Notes: generated from the letters alone by a model not told the origin. Positions 6,619-13,314 are shown, counted from the stretch's first letter. The stretch: 14,514 bases of DNA from an uncultured Eubacteriales bacterium (GCA_959605275.1 CAUHFD010000049.1:1-14514); one strand, 5' to 3'. Translations and numbers: made by a program.

Positions 6619-8718
6619 TTAACAGCTGTCCCGCTTCTGTTTTGGCTGTGGCAGAGCACTCATACTCCGCAAACTGATGCCAAGCGTAGAAAGATTGTGC
6701 AGTGCGGCCGATGCTGCAGGAGGTAAAATTCCTGCCAATCCCAAGCCTATCAGCGTCCCGTTAAATCCGATGACAAACCGATAATTTGAGTGAATTCTCG
6801 CCATCAAAGCCATTGCAATCTCACGCAGCTTGACAAGCTCCCAAAGGCTTTCTGCCGCAATGGTAATATCAGAGATTTCTCTGGCAATTGCTGCGCCGTC
6901 GCTGATCGCAATTCCGGCATCCGCTTCTGACAGGGCAGGGGAATCGTTAATTCCGTCTCCAACCATCAAAACAACATGTCCTTCTCTGCGCAAATCGGCT
7001 ACAAATTTTGCTTTATCCGCAGGAAGAACCTCAGCGCAGAATGCGTCAACCCCTAAGCGGTTTGCAACCGCAGATGCCGTCCGATAGCTGTCGCCTGTCA
7101 GCATAACTGTTTTTTGAATTCCCAAAGCACGCAGCGCAGACAATACTTCTTTAGCTTCCCTGCGCAGCGGATCGGAAATACAAATCACCGCCGTAAGTTC
7201 CCCGCCAATCGCCAAATACAAATGAGAATATTCTTCAGGAAGATGATCAAAACGCTCCTGTTCATTTAGCGGAACAGTTATTCCCTCATCTTCAAAAATG
7301 AAGTGCGCACTTCCAATCAACACCTTCTCTTCATTCACCGTACTGGCAATTCCGTGAGCCACTATGTATTCTACCTTGGAATGAAATTCTTCATGGGATA
7401 ACCCTCTGCACTGCGCTTCTTGTACTACGGCGTTTGCAATAGAATGGGGGAAATGTTCCTCTAAACAGGCTGCAAGACGCAGCATATCCGACTCGTCTCG
7501 CCCTCCGAAAGTGATGATCTGCGCAACCTTCGGACAAGCATATGTCAATGTGCCTGTTTTATCAAATATAATGGTATCCGCAGCTGCCACCGCTTCTAAG
7601 AACTTGCCGCCTTTTACAGTGATATGTTCTTTTCCGGCTTCCCGCATGGCAGAAAGCACCGCCAGCGGCATGGAAAATTTTAACGCACAGGAGAAATCCA
7701 CCATAAGTACCGACAAGGCCCGCAGGATATTTCGTGTCAGCAGAAAGCTCAAGATACTGCCGGCAAAGGTATACGGAACCAATTTATCTGCAAGGTTAGC
7801 CGCTTTGCTTTCAGCTGCCGATTTCATCTGTTCGGATTTTTCAATCATGGTTACAATTTGATCATATCGACTGGAACCCATAGCTTGTTTTACTTCCAGT
7901 ATACACTCGCCTTCTTCTATGACAGTACCGGCATACACGGTGTTTCCCGGGTGTTTTACGACCGGTACAGACTCTCCAGTCAAAGAAGCCTGATTGACTG
8001 TGACTTCCCCCTCGGCTAAGATACCGTCCATAGGAATCATACTCCCGGTACGAATCACGATTTTGTCACCTGGGCGGATATCTGATACTGCTGTCAGAAT
8101 TTCTGATTCCGGTGTCTTCAGCCATACCCGATCCACATTCAGGGCCATACAGCGAGCAAGGTCTTCCATTGATTTTTTTCTGGTCCATTCTTCTAACAGT
8201 TCGCCCAGTTCCAACAGAAACATGACAGTTCCTGCTGTTCCGAAATCTTTGCGAAATGCGGAAATTCCTATGGACAATGCATCCAGCACTTCTACCTTCA
8301 GTTTTCCTCTCCAAAGACAGTGGATACCTCTCTTCAAAAAAGGGAGCATATGCCATACAATTCGTGCGATCTGCAATGGTTTCGGCAAAAAGAGCATAGA
8401 CGCTGCTTTCAGTACCACTTTTCCGACCAGCTTTTCCTGAAATTTACGGTTTAATTCACGGCTGCTGTGCAGTGGCAAAGTGATTTGTGATTGCGCTTCC
8501 TGCAAGTTAAACTCACGGATAGCCGCCAGCACTTCCTTACGTGACCCGGAGTATTGCAGAATCACACACCCGGTGCGTTCATGGACAGTTACTTGTGTGA
8601 TCCATGATTTCTTTTGAAACCAATTTTCCAGCACATCTGCTTGCTGCAAAGTCATTTTTTTCTGACTGATTCGAAAACGGATACGCCCTTTGCTTTCATG
8701 TAAAATAATTGCCTTCAT
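6619..8718 (-). CDS. CtpC-like heavy-metal P-type ATPase with SCA motif
   Basis: I place the start at ATG 8718 (699 residues), preceded by AAGGAG with 9-nt spacing. The in-frame ATG at 8736 abuts a terminator U tract and has no ribosome site. Residues about 1-70 (KGRIRFR, then ERTGCVILQY) resemble a degenerate HMA_2-type domain without the metal-binding CxxC. The pump core has TGES (247-250), DKTGTLT (386-392), PHS in place of the usual HP-L region, and GDGINDSP. The ion-binding helix reads DFSCALKFSMP (341-351), so CPC is replaced by SCA. The final helix contains HNLSTLGISLRS. The overall plan resembles mycobacterial CtpC, a Mn/Zn-type pump, and its partner is a DUF6110 protein encoded just upstream. 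The metal is unknown: Mn, Zn or Fe is plausible. It carries no HMA CxxC typical of Cu exporters. Confidence 0.8.
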   Translation of the reverse strand: MKAIILHESKGRIRFRISQKKMTLQQADVLENWFQKKSWITQVTVHERTGCVILQYSGSRKEVLAAIREFNLQEAQSQITLPLHSSRELNRKFQEKLVGKVVLKAASMLFLPKPLQIARIVWHMLPFLKRGIHCLWRGKLKVEVLDALSIGISAFRKDFGTAGTVMFLLELGELLEEWTRKKSMEDLARCMALNVDRVWLKTPESEILTAVSDIRPGDKIVIRTGSMIPMDGILAEGEVTVNQASLTGESVPVVKHPGNTVYAGTVIEEGECILEVKQAMGSSRYDQIVTMIEKSEQMKSAAESKAANLADKLVPYTFAGSILSFLLTRNILRALSVLMVDFSCALKFSMPLAVLSAMREAGKEHITVKGGKFLEAVAAADTIIFDKTGTLTYACPKVAQIITFGGRDESDMLRLAACLEEHFPHSIANAVVQEAQCRGLSHEEFHSKVEYIVAHGIASTVNEEKVLIGSAHFIFEDEGITVPLNEQERFDHLPEEYSHLYLAIGGELTAVICISDPLRREAKEVLSALRALGIQKTVMLTGDSYRTASAVANRLGVDAFCAEVLPADKAKFVADLRREGHVVLMVGDGINDSPALSEADAGIAISDGAAIAREISDITIAAESLWELVKLREIAMALMARIHSNYRFVIGFNGTLIGLGLAGILPPAASAALHNLSTLGISLRSMSALPQPKQKRDSC

Positions 8719-8736
8719 TTGTCGCTTCTCCTTCAT

Positions 8737-8765
8737 AAAAAAAGAGCCGTATCAACGGCTCTTTT
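8737..8765 (-). terminator. Intrinsic terminator between the DUF6110 gene and its ATPase
   Basis: On the minus strand AAAAGAGCCGT pairs with ACGGCTCTTTT: plus-strand arms at 8755-8765 and 8740-8750, perfect 11 bp, loop TGAT. The U tract is seven T (8743-8737). It lies 4 nt after the DUF6110 stop and about 19 nt before the ATPase ATG, inside what is otherwise one operon. Confidence 0.88.
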
Positions 8766-8768
8766 CTG

Positions 8769-9044
8769 TTACTCTTCCTCAGAAGTTTCAAGTTGTGCGG
8801 CTGCCGCTTCTTCCGCTTCTTTTGCAGCTCTTTCTTCATTCAGATCTTTGGCAGAAGCTAAAATATCCGATGCGTTTTCCTGTACGGTTGTAACAGTTTC
8901 CATGACATAATCTTTCATACGCAATCCTGCGGCTGTTGCGTGAACATATGCTTTTTTAGCGTCTTTGCTGGACAGCAGTTTAATTCCAACCGATCCGAAA
9001 AGTGCGCCACCTACAAAAAGAGCCAATTTATTGTATAAACTCAT
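8769..9044 (-). CDS. DUF6110-like small membrane protein, putative partner of the P-type ATPase
   Basis: This 91-residue protein has one glycine-rich N-terminal membrane segment (about residues 6-25, NKLALFVGGALFGSVGIKLL). It continues with an amphipathic helical stretch including TAAGLRMKDYV and an Ala/Glu-rich acidic tail ending ETSEEE. AGGAAG lies 7 nt before the ATG. It resembles DUF6110, a family I know mainly from neighbourhoods of this ATPase type. The same layout (membrane anchor, a GLR-containing helix, charged tail, gene next to a CtpC-like pump) describes mycobacterial PacL1, the metallochaperone of CtpC. Here the tail has no His cluster, only carboxylates. A chaperone or stabilising role is inferred. 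Confidence 0.7.
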   Translation of the reverse strand: MSLYNKLALFVGGALFGSVGIKLLSSKDAKKAYVHATAAGLRMKDYVMETVTTVQENASDILASAKDLNEERAAKEAEEAAAAQLETSEEE

Positions 9045-9062
9045 ATAGAATCTTCCTTTCCG

Positions 9063-9143
9063 TTATTTTCTTTTGTATCCTGTAATCATTACCATGAGCA
9101 GGCAGATCACGGCTCCCCATGCCCAAAAACGGTGCTGTTTCAA
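9063..9143 (-). CDS. 26-residue membrane peptide (small ORF)
   Basis: A TTG start at 9143-9141 is preceded by GAAGGAGGG with 6-nt spacing and opens a 26-codon frame ending TAA at 9065-9063. The peptide begins MKQHRFWAWG, continues with a hydrophobic stretch (AVICLLMVMITGY) and ends KRK. That is a single membrane-spanning helix with basic ends. It lies 18 nt upstream of DUF6110 and downstream of an extended -10 promoter, so it is the first gene of the ATPase operon. It may be a regulatory or structural micropeptide of the pump. An alternative is that it is a translated leader without function. Confidence 0.6.
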   Translation of the reverse strand: MKQHRFWAWGAVICLLMVMITGYKRK

Positions 9144-9175
9144 CCAGATCCCTCCTTCATAGATTTTGTTCAATT

Positions 9176-9184
9176 ATTATAACA
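9176..9184 (-). promoter_or_regulatory. Extended -10 promoter of the micropeptide-DUF6110-ATPase operon
   Basis: On the minus strand TGTTATAAT (9184-9176) is an extended -10 element (TG-n-TATAAT) 13 nt after the AraC stop codon. The hexamer at -35 spacing, AAGAAT, is far from consensus. A perfect -10 with a poor -35 suits a promoter activated by the AraC-type protein encoded immediately upstream. Confidence 0.55.
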
Positions 9185-9196
9185 ACTTTAAAGGAA

Positions 9197-10132
9197 TTAT
9201 TCTTTCGGAATCAGTCTAAAACCGGCGGAATCGGACTTATTTCGATATTCTCTTGGTGTACAATGATAGTATTTTTTAAAAACTACATTGAATTGACTCA
9301 AACTGGAATACCCGACAGACTGCGCGATTTCAAGCACTGTCATAGACGAATAGCGAAGAAGTTCACCCGCTTTTTCCATTCGTTTTTGTAGCAGCCAGCT
9401 ATGGACAGGCTGATCATAGACACTTCGAAAATATTTTTTGAAGGTAGTAGGGGATAGATAAAATCTGCGACATAAACTGTCAATTGTCATTTTTTCATCT
9501 AAATGGAGTTCCATATAGGAACAAACGCTCCTTAAACGATCATGGACTGAACCGTTTTTTTGTAACATTTCCACCTGTTGTACTTGTGTCATTTTTTGAC
9601 TCAGCAAATATAACAGCTCAATGCATTTCCACACACAATAACAATCCTGCTCCGTATCATCCAACACATCCAGCACGGAAAACAACGAAAACACCCACAG
9701 ATTGTTTCTTATCAGATATCTTCCGCCTATTTGTTCGGTATACTGTATAGCTGAATGAATATCAAGATTCCAATTACCCATTATTTTTGTTATTTTCCAA
9801 AGACTATTTTGGATTTTGGGGGACTCTGCAATCAGAAGGAATCCTGATGCTTCTCTCTCTGTTTCAAACAGGGAAAGGTTAACTTTTTCAGAGATGCAGA
9901 CAACATCCTGCTGGCAAGCAGAAATGATCTGTCCGTTCAATAACTGAATTCTTATTTTACCGGTAGAACACAGAATAAAACTCAAACAATTTTCATGTGT
10001 ATCAGGTATTTCTTCATGGCTTAAAAAATCTGTATCGGAATAAGAATGAAAGCGAAACAATTTCATTCCGTCGATATTAAAATCGCACCCCGATTTTGTC
10101 AAAACAGCCTTTTTAAATGACTCGCTCATCAT
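9197..10132 (-). CDS. AraC-family regulator upstream of the ATPase operon
   Basis: The protein has 311 residues. The N-terminal part (about 1-180) is a sensor domain with a beta-rich stretch resembling a cupin (CLSFILCSTGKIRIQLLNGQ). The C-terminal about 100 residues hold the two AraC helix-turn-helices: MTIDSLCRRFYLSPTTFKKY and SMTVLEIAQSVGYSSLSQFN, followed by the terminal F-x-x-x-F-K-x3-x-x-x-P-x-x-Y motif (VVFKKYYHCTPREYR). AGGAGG lies 5 nt before the ATG. The gene follows the flavodoxin terminator and precedes the DUF6110-ATPase operon, so it probably responds to the metal handled by that pump. The effector is unknown. AraC proteins of this shape include iron- and siderophore-responsive regulators such as PchR. 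Confidence 0.85.
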   Translation of the reverse strand: MMSESFKKAVLTKSGCDFNIDGMKLFRFHSYSDTDFLSHEEIPDTHENCLSFILCSTGKIRIQLLNGQIISACQQDVVCISEKVNLSLFETEREASGFLLIAESPKIQNSLWKITKIMGNWNLDIHSAIQYTEQIGGRYLIRNNLWVFSLFSVLDVLDDTEQDCYCVWKCIELLYLLSQKMTQVQQVEMLQKNGSVHDRLRSVCSYMELHLDEKMTIDSLCRRFYLSPTTFKKYFRSVYDQPVHSWLLQKRMEKAGELLRYSSMTVLEIAQSVGYSSLSQFNVVFKKYYHCTPREYRNKSDSAGFRLIPKE

Positions 10133-10171
10133 GTTTCCCTCCTTCCTGTTCTACCAATTTATTACAACAAA

Positions 10172-10201
10172 ATATGCAGAGGGCATACTTCCGCCCTCTG
10201 C
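10172..10201 (-). terminator. Terminator after flavodoxin
   Basis: GCAGAGGGC (10176-10184) and GCCCTCTGC (10193-10201) form a perfect 9-bp GC-rich stem with an 8-nt loop. On the minus strand it is followed by ATATTTTG, a weak U tract. It closes the DUF2325-DUF3793-flavodoxin unit, though readthrough into the AraC gene is possible. Confidence 0.7.
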
Positions 10202-10218
10202 AAAATGTGATGATCTAA

Positions 10219-10641
10219 TTACACCAAAGCTGCACCCAGTGCATTGCATTCTGCAACGGCTGCTTCGTCAGGTGCTTCATTACAGATAACGCTATCGCAA
10301 GCTAAAACAGCACCGTCTGAAGTACAGGTTTCTTCCCAGTTGCGCATCCATTCGCCGTCTCCCCAGCCGTACGAGCCGAACAAGGCAATTTTTTTGCCTG
10401 ACAATTTGCTCTCGCACGAAGAAAACATCGGCTCAAATTCAGTTTCCTCCAGCTGTTCTGCTCCCATCGAGGGGCACCCGAACGCAATAGCATCAAACTG
10501 ATCCATCATGGAAGAATCAAATTCTGAAGCTGTAAACATCACTGCTTCTGCGCCTTTTTCTTTGGCTCCTGTTACAACCGCCTGCGCCATCGCTTCTGTG
10601 TTGCCTGTACCACTCCAATAAACCACTGCAATTTTACTCAT
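10219..10641 (-). CDS. Flavodoxin
   Basis: This 140-residue protein fits the length of short-chain flavodoxins. The FMN phosphate loop is SGTGNTEAMA near the N-terminus (residues 10-19). The two isoalloxazine-binding loops are recognisable as GCPSMGAEQLEE (about 55-66) and SYGWGDGEWM (about 90-99). Flavodoxin is a soluble low-potential electron carrier that replaces iron-sulfur ferredoxin when iron is limiting. The gene is the last of a three-gene unit headed by a DtxR-like box, which fits iron-starvation expression. AAAGG lies about 10 nt before the ATG. Confidence 0.93.
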   Translation of the reverse strand: MSKIAVVYWSGTGNTEAMAQAVVTGAKEKGAEAVMFTASEFDSSMMDQFDAIAFGCPSMGAEQLEETEFEPMFSSCESKLSGKKIALFGSYGWGDGEWMRNWEETCTSDGAVLACDSVICNEAPDEAAVAECNALGAALV

Positions 10642-10668
10642 AAAATTTTCAACCTTTCTTAATATTAG

Positions 10669-11220
10669 TTAAACAGCTACTGTGAGCCGTTCAATAGACT
10701 TTCCCTGCATATAACACCGACAATATGTATTGGTGCATTTTTTATATCGCTCAAAGGTTTTTTTCGCTTTTTCCTCATCGCCGTACACCTTCCAGCATCC
10801 TACACATTTGTAGCCGCGGGCTTGATTTTGAATAAACCCCAAAACATCTTCCGGAGGGTATCCCAAAAACAATCCGACTTCATGAGGAAAATCTTCACAG
10901 GAATTCAGTCTTGAAATTAAATTTCGAATCAAACACTTCGGAGAATTAACACAATACCCGCACTCTGTCAGAATCGTACGCGCTACATCATTTTCGAGAT
11001 CTTTTGAAAGCTTTGACGGTCTGTACAAATAAATTAACGCGCAATTCTTCTGATACCTCAGCGGCAGAACACGAATCCCTTTTCCTCTGAACAAAGCATT
11101 CAATCTGCGCATCGTCTTGCGCAGTTCCGATGAATCCTTGAAATGATAAGTAAACATATTACCTGTTTTCATTCCGGCAAGGGTCGGAGCACAATGTCTG
11201 ATAATCATTTCGTCAGGCAA
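10669..11220 (-). CDS. DUF3793-family protein
   Basis: The start is TTG 11220-11218, with AAGGAGG 7 nt upstream, giving 183 residues. The protein is soluble with no membrane segment. It carries the DUF3793 hallmarks FPHEVGLFLGYPPEDVLGFI (about 112-131) and, shortly after, YKCVGCWKVYGDEEKA. There are many cysteines: CGYC, PKC, CVGC and a C-terminal C-x(4)-CRC arrangement. Its biochemical role is unknown to me. Genes of this family often stand near flavodoxin and iron-uptake genes in Clostridia. Here it lies between DUF2325 and flavodoxin, 27 nt from the latter, so a role in the iron-limitation response is likely. The cysteines could hold a metal or take part in redox chemistry. Confidence 0.85.
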   Translation of the reverse strand: MPDEMIIRHCAPTLAGMKTGNMFTYHFKDSSELRKTMRRLNALFRGKGIRVLPLRYQKNCALIYLYRPSKLSKDLENDVARTILTECGYCVNSPKCLIRNLISRLNSCEDFPHEVGLFLGYPPEDVLGFIQNQARGYKCVGCWKVYGDEEKAKKTFERYKKCTNTYCRCYMQGKSIERLTVAV

Positions 11221-11235
11221 GGAATCTCCTCCTTT

Positions 11236-11511
11236 TTACGCATGTTCATTTAAAATACTGCGCAAGGCCGAAGCCGAACTGGTGTGACAGCGCACAATCT
11301 TAATATCTTTCCCTTTTGTTTCATTCAAGGTAGAGCGAACCATTTTATGAGAAACGGTTCCTGTAAACAGCACCAATAAATCTGGTGATCCTATTCCTTT
11401 CAGGGCTCCGTCCGTTTTTGGGAAAACCTTGGATTTACAATGATACTCATCACAGATTTCCTTATAACGGCGAACCATACATTCATTTCCGCCCACAATG
11501 ACCACGCTCAT
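11236..11511 (-). CDS. DUF2325-family protein
   Basis: The start chosen is ATG 11511 (91 residues), because AGAGG stands 8 nt upstream. The ATG at 11520 is only 3 nt from it. The protein begins with the family motif MSVVIVGGNE and shows the alternating strand-helix pattern of a Rossmann-like fold (SPDLLVLFTGTVSH, then IKIVRCHTSSASAL). DUF2325 proteins are short and poorly characterised, sometimes linked to metal or oxidative stress. Three cysteines and two histidines are present (for example RCH). It is the first gene after the DtxR-like box and is followed by DUF3793 after 15 nt. The function is unknown. Confidence 0.82.
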   Translation of the reverse strand: MSVVIVGGNECMVRRYKEICDEYHCKSKVFPKTDGALKGIGSPDLLVLFTGTVSHKMVRSTLNETKGKDIKIVRCHTSSASALRSILNEHA

Positions 11512-11529
11512 ACCATTCACCTCTTATTA

Positions 11530-11547
11530 GGTTAGCTAAAGCTAACT
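11530..11547. promoter_or_regulatory. DtxR-like operator upstream of DUF2325-DUF3793-flavodoxin
   Basis: GGTTAGCTAAAGCTAACT contains the palindrome GTTAGCT-AA-AGCTAAC, in the style of DtxR/IdeR sites with TTAG/CTAA half-sites. It ends 18 nt before the DUF2325 start. A 16-of-18 match is found at 3213-3230. The regulator is probably the DtxR-like protein encoded at 12937-13314. I could not identify a convincing -35/-10 pair near it. Confidence 0.65.
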
Positions 11548-11620
11548 GAAAGATGTTTTTTTTCACCGCTCCTGCGGTGTTGTTAATATAGTAGCAAATT
11601 AAACCGCCACTTTCTGCTCC

Positions 11621-11645
11621 AAAAAGGTTGTATATAATCCAAACC
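11621..11645 (-). terminator. Weak terminator after the Cys-rich/HMA gene
   Basis: On the minus strand GGTT (11645-11642) and AACC (11629-11626) could pair around a 12-nt loop, followed by TTTTT. The stem is very short. A further CACCG/CGGTG inverted repeat lies at about 11564-11579 but is followed by A rather than T on the minus strand. The gap between genes here is only about 145 bases. Confidence 0.3.
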
Positions 11646-11655
11646 GACCAAAACT

Positions 11656-12006
11656 TTATAAAACAGACATCACTACATAACCTAGTTTTTCTATCTGATT
11701 TATGATAGAAGTGTCATCTACCGGAGTTTCATACTCCACCAAAACCTGATTCTTTTTCAGGTTTACCGTTGCAGAAACTCCCGCAATACAGTTAACGGAT
11801 TCTTCAATTCGGTTTTTACAATGTTCACAGTGCATACCGTTCACATAAAATGTTTTTTTCTCAATCACCGTTTTCAGCTTTTTCTTCTTCGGCTTGTATC
11901 CGCCTCCAGAACAGCACCCGCCTTTACCTTTCAATCGCTTGATTGTTGCACGCAGCGCAACCAACACAATGATTACTAACAGCACAACAACAATTATATT
12001 TTCCAT
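11656..12006 (-). CDS. Fusion of FeoB-associated-type Cys-rich membrane segment and HMA metal-binding domain
   Basis: I choose the second ATG (12006) as start, with AAGGAGG 7 nt upstream, giving 116 residues. Residues 3-20 are one membrane helix. A basic stretch with GKGGCCSGGG (27-36) follows, like the small FeoB-associated Cys-rich membrane proteins. After a Lys-rich linker (38-52) comes an HMA domain with the metal site MHCEHC (58-63). It ends with the usual fold motif in IEKLGYVV (105-112). HMA domains of this kind carry Cu(I) in CopZ-type chaperones. Tethering one to the membrane next to iron genes is unusual. It could serve the HMA-less ATPase at 4669-6525 or act in the iron system. The gene follows the AraC gene closely, so it belongs to the dtxR-araC operon. 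Confidence 0.82.
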   Translation of the reverse strand: MENIIVVVLLVIIVLVALRATIKRLKGKGGCCSGGGYKPKKKKLKTVIEKKTFYVNGMHCEHCKNRIEESVNCIAGVSATVNLKKNQVLVEYETPVDDTSIINQIEKLGYVVMSVL

Positions 12007-12018
12007 CATATAACCTCC

Positions 12019-12933
12019 TTAGATTGAAGCTGTATCCGATATATTTCTTCTTTTGCAGACAGATCTGTATTTTACCGGAGAGAGTCCCTTTGCTGATTTA
12101 AAAGCACTTGCAAATTTGCTTGCATTTTCATATCCATGCTTACTCGCAATTTCAATCACACTTTCCTCAGTGTGTTCCAGCATATATGCTGCCGATTCCA
12201 TTTTATGCGCTTTCAAAAAGGCATAAAACGGAATCCCGTATACCTGTTTGAATGCATTTTTGATTTTGGTCGAGGAAATCTCAAAATATGAGGAAACTTC
12301 ATCTAAAGTAATCCTTTCATCCATATTCGCAGTAAGGTATTCACAAACTTCTTTGGCGAGTTTCACTTGATAAGGAGAGACCCCTTGACACAAAAGCTCA
12401 TCGCTTTCTAAATGGAACACACTTAAAAAAAGCATCAGCTCCAAAATTTTAATTTTAAAATAAGGCAGCCTGATATCCTGCGGAACGGTGTACAACTCTG
12501 CAAAAATATGTTCAACGGAAGCATTTGACCGGGTGATAAAGCATGGTTGAAAGCCGCTGAATTTTTGTTTTATCCTTTCGGGCTGTACCGAAACATCTTC
12601 CAAAAAACAAGACAAGCATTTCGGAGCTTGATCCACATCAATATGAATCGTAATACCATGATAGTGTTCTAACGGGAAATACATCACATCAGTCAACGGA
12701 ATTTCCTGTGCAATCAGCAGATCGCCGGGAGAAACATAATAATAATGATCTCCGGCTTTACATTCCATTCTTCCTTCACGGCAATGGATGATCTCTAAAA
12801 AATTTTTGCCTGCAGTTTGACAAATTCCCAGCGAGGATTCCTTTGCATGAATATTATGATAAAACAGCCGGATTCCCGGAAAAACATCATATCCGGTTGT
12901 GTTAGAATGATGTAAACTATTCAACCTATCCAT
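12019..12933 (-). CDS. AraC-family regulator, PchR-like, in operon with the DtxR-like gene
   Basis: The protein has 304 residues. The N-terminal half is a cupin-like sensor (FLEIIHCREGRMEC, then YYYVSPGDLLI). The C-terminal domain (about 190-295) contains ITLDEVSSYFEISSTKIKNA and ESVIEIASKHGYENASKFAS as the two helix-turn-helices and ends with LSPVKYRS. The C-terminal pattern is close to PchR-type regulators, many of which sense siderophores or iron status. The gene starts 3 nt after the dtxR-like stop codon and is followed within 12 nt by the Cys-rich/HMA gene, so all three are translated from one message. Regulation of iron uptake genes is inferred from context. Confidence 0.88.
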   Translation of the reverse strand: MDRLNSLHHSNTTGYDVFPGIRLFYHNIHAKESSLGICQTAGKNFLEIIHCREGRMECKAGDHYYYVSPGDLLIAQEIPLTDVMYFPLEHYHGITIHIDVDQAPKCLSCFLEDVSVQPERIKQKFSGFQPCFITRSNASVEHIFAELYTVPQDIRLPYFKIKILELMLFLSVFHLESDELLCQGVSPYQVKLAKEVCEYLTANMDERITLDEVSSYFEISSTKIKNAFKQVYGIPFYAFLKAHKMESAAYMLEHTEESVIEIASKHGYENASKFASAFKSAKGLSPVKYRSVCKRRNISDTASI

Positions 12934-12936
12934 CTT

Positions 12937-13314
12937 TTAAATACCTGCTTCCTTCGGAAAGAGACAGGCAAGTTTTTCTTCAGATAAATTTGCCAGAAAA
13001 TAACAAATTGCTGTTTCTTCTATGTTGTCACATAGCTCTGAATGAAATAGCCGCTTATTCAATTCCATACTGTACTTTTCATATTCCAAAGCCTTTCCCA
13101 TTCCATCATCAGTGAGTACAATATGTTTACCACAATCTCTCTTTACATACTGCACCTGCTCAAAAAAATCCATCATACGATGCACACTGGCTTTTGAAAC
13201 TTTTAGTTCCCTGGCAATATCTGCTCCGCGTACACTTCCTTGCCTCTCATATAATCTCTTTATCGCAATCAAATATCGTATCTGAGAAGCAGTTAATTCC
13301 GCATGCTTTTTCAT
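12937..13314 (-). CDS. DtxR/MntR-family metal-dependent regulator (short, divergent)
   Basis: I place the start at ATG 13314, with AGGAG 8 nt upstream (125 residues). The ATG at 13332 lies in the terminator flank. The N-terminal winged helix-turn-helix (LTASQIRYLIAIKRLY, then GADIARELKVSKASVHRMMD) is typical of DtxR/MntR. The dimerisation part (about 73-115) is short, and the protein lacks an SH3-like third domain. Of the usual metal ligands near its end, only a Cys (C104 in AICYFLANLS) seems kept. The Glu-His pair found in IdeR and MntR appears as Leu-Ala. It likely binds the TTAG/CTAA boxes at 11530 and 3213. Its effector, Fe(II) or another metal, is uncertain because of the altered ligands. 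Confidence 0.8.
   Translation of the reverse strand: MKKHAELTASQIRYLIAIKRLYERQGSVRGADIARELKVSKASVHRMMDFFEQVQYVKRDCGKHIVLTDDGMGKALEYEKYSMELNKRLFHSELCDNIEETAICYFLANLSEEKLACLFPKEAGI

Noticed and set aside
8066..8356. 96-residue minus-strand frame inside the SCA-type ATPase
   Set aside because: It is a different frame of the same strand inside a well-supported ATPase gene, with low-complexity basic composition and no motif.
8734..8736. ATG at 8736 as start of the SCA-type ATPase
   Set aside because: It directly follows the terminator U tract and has no ribosome site; the ATG at 8718 has AAGGAG at 9 nt.
11564..11579. CACCG/CGGTG inverted repeat as a terminator
   Set aside because: The short stem is followed by an A run, not a T run, on the minus strand, and no plus-strand gene precedes it.
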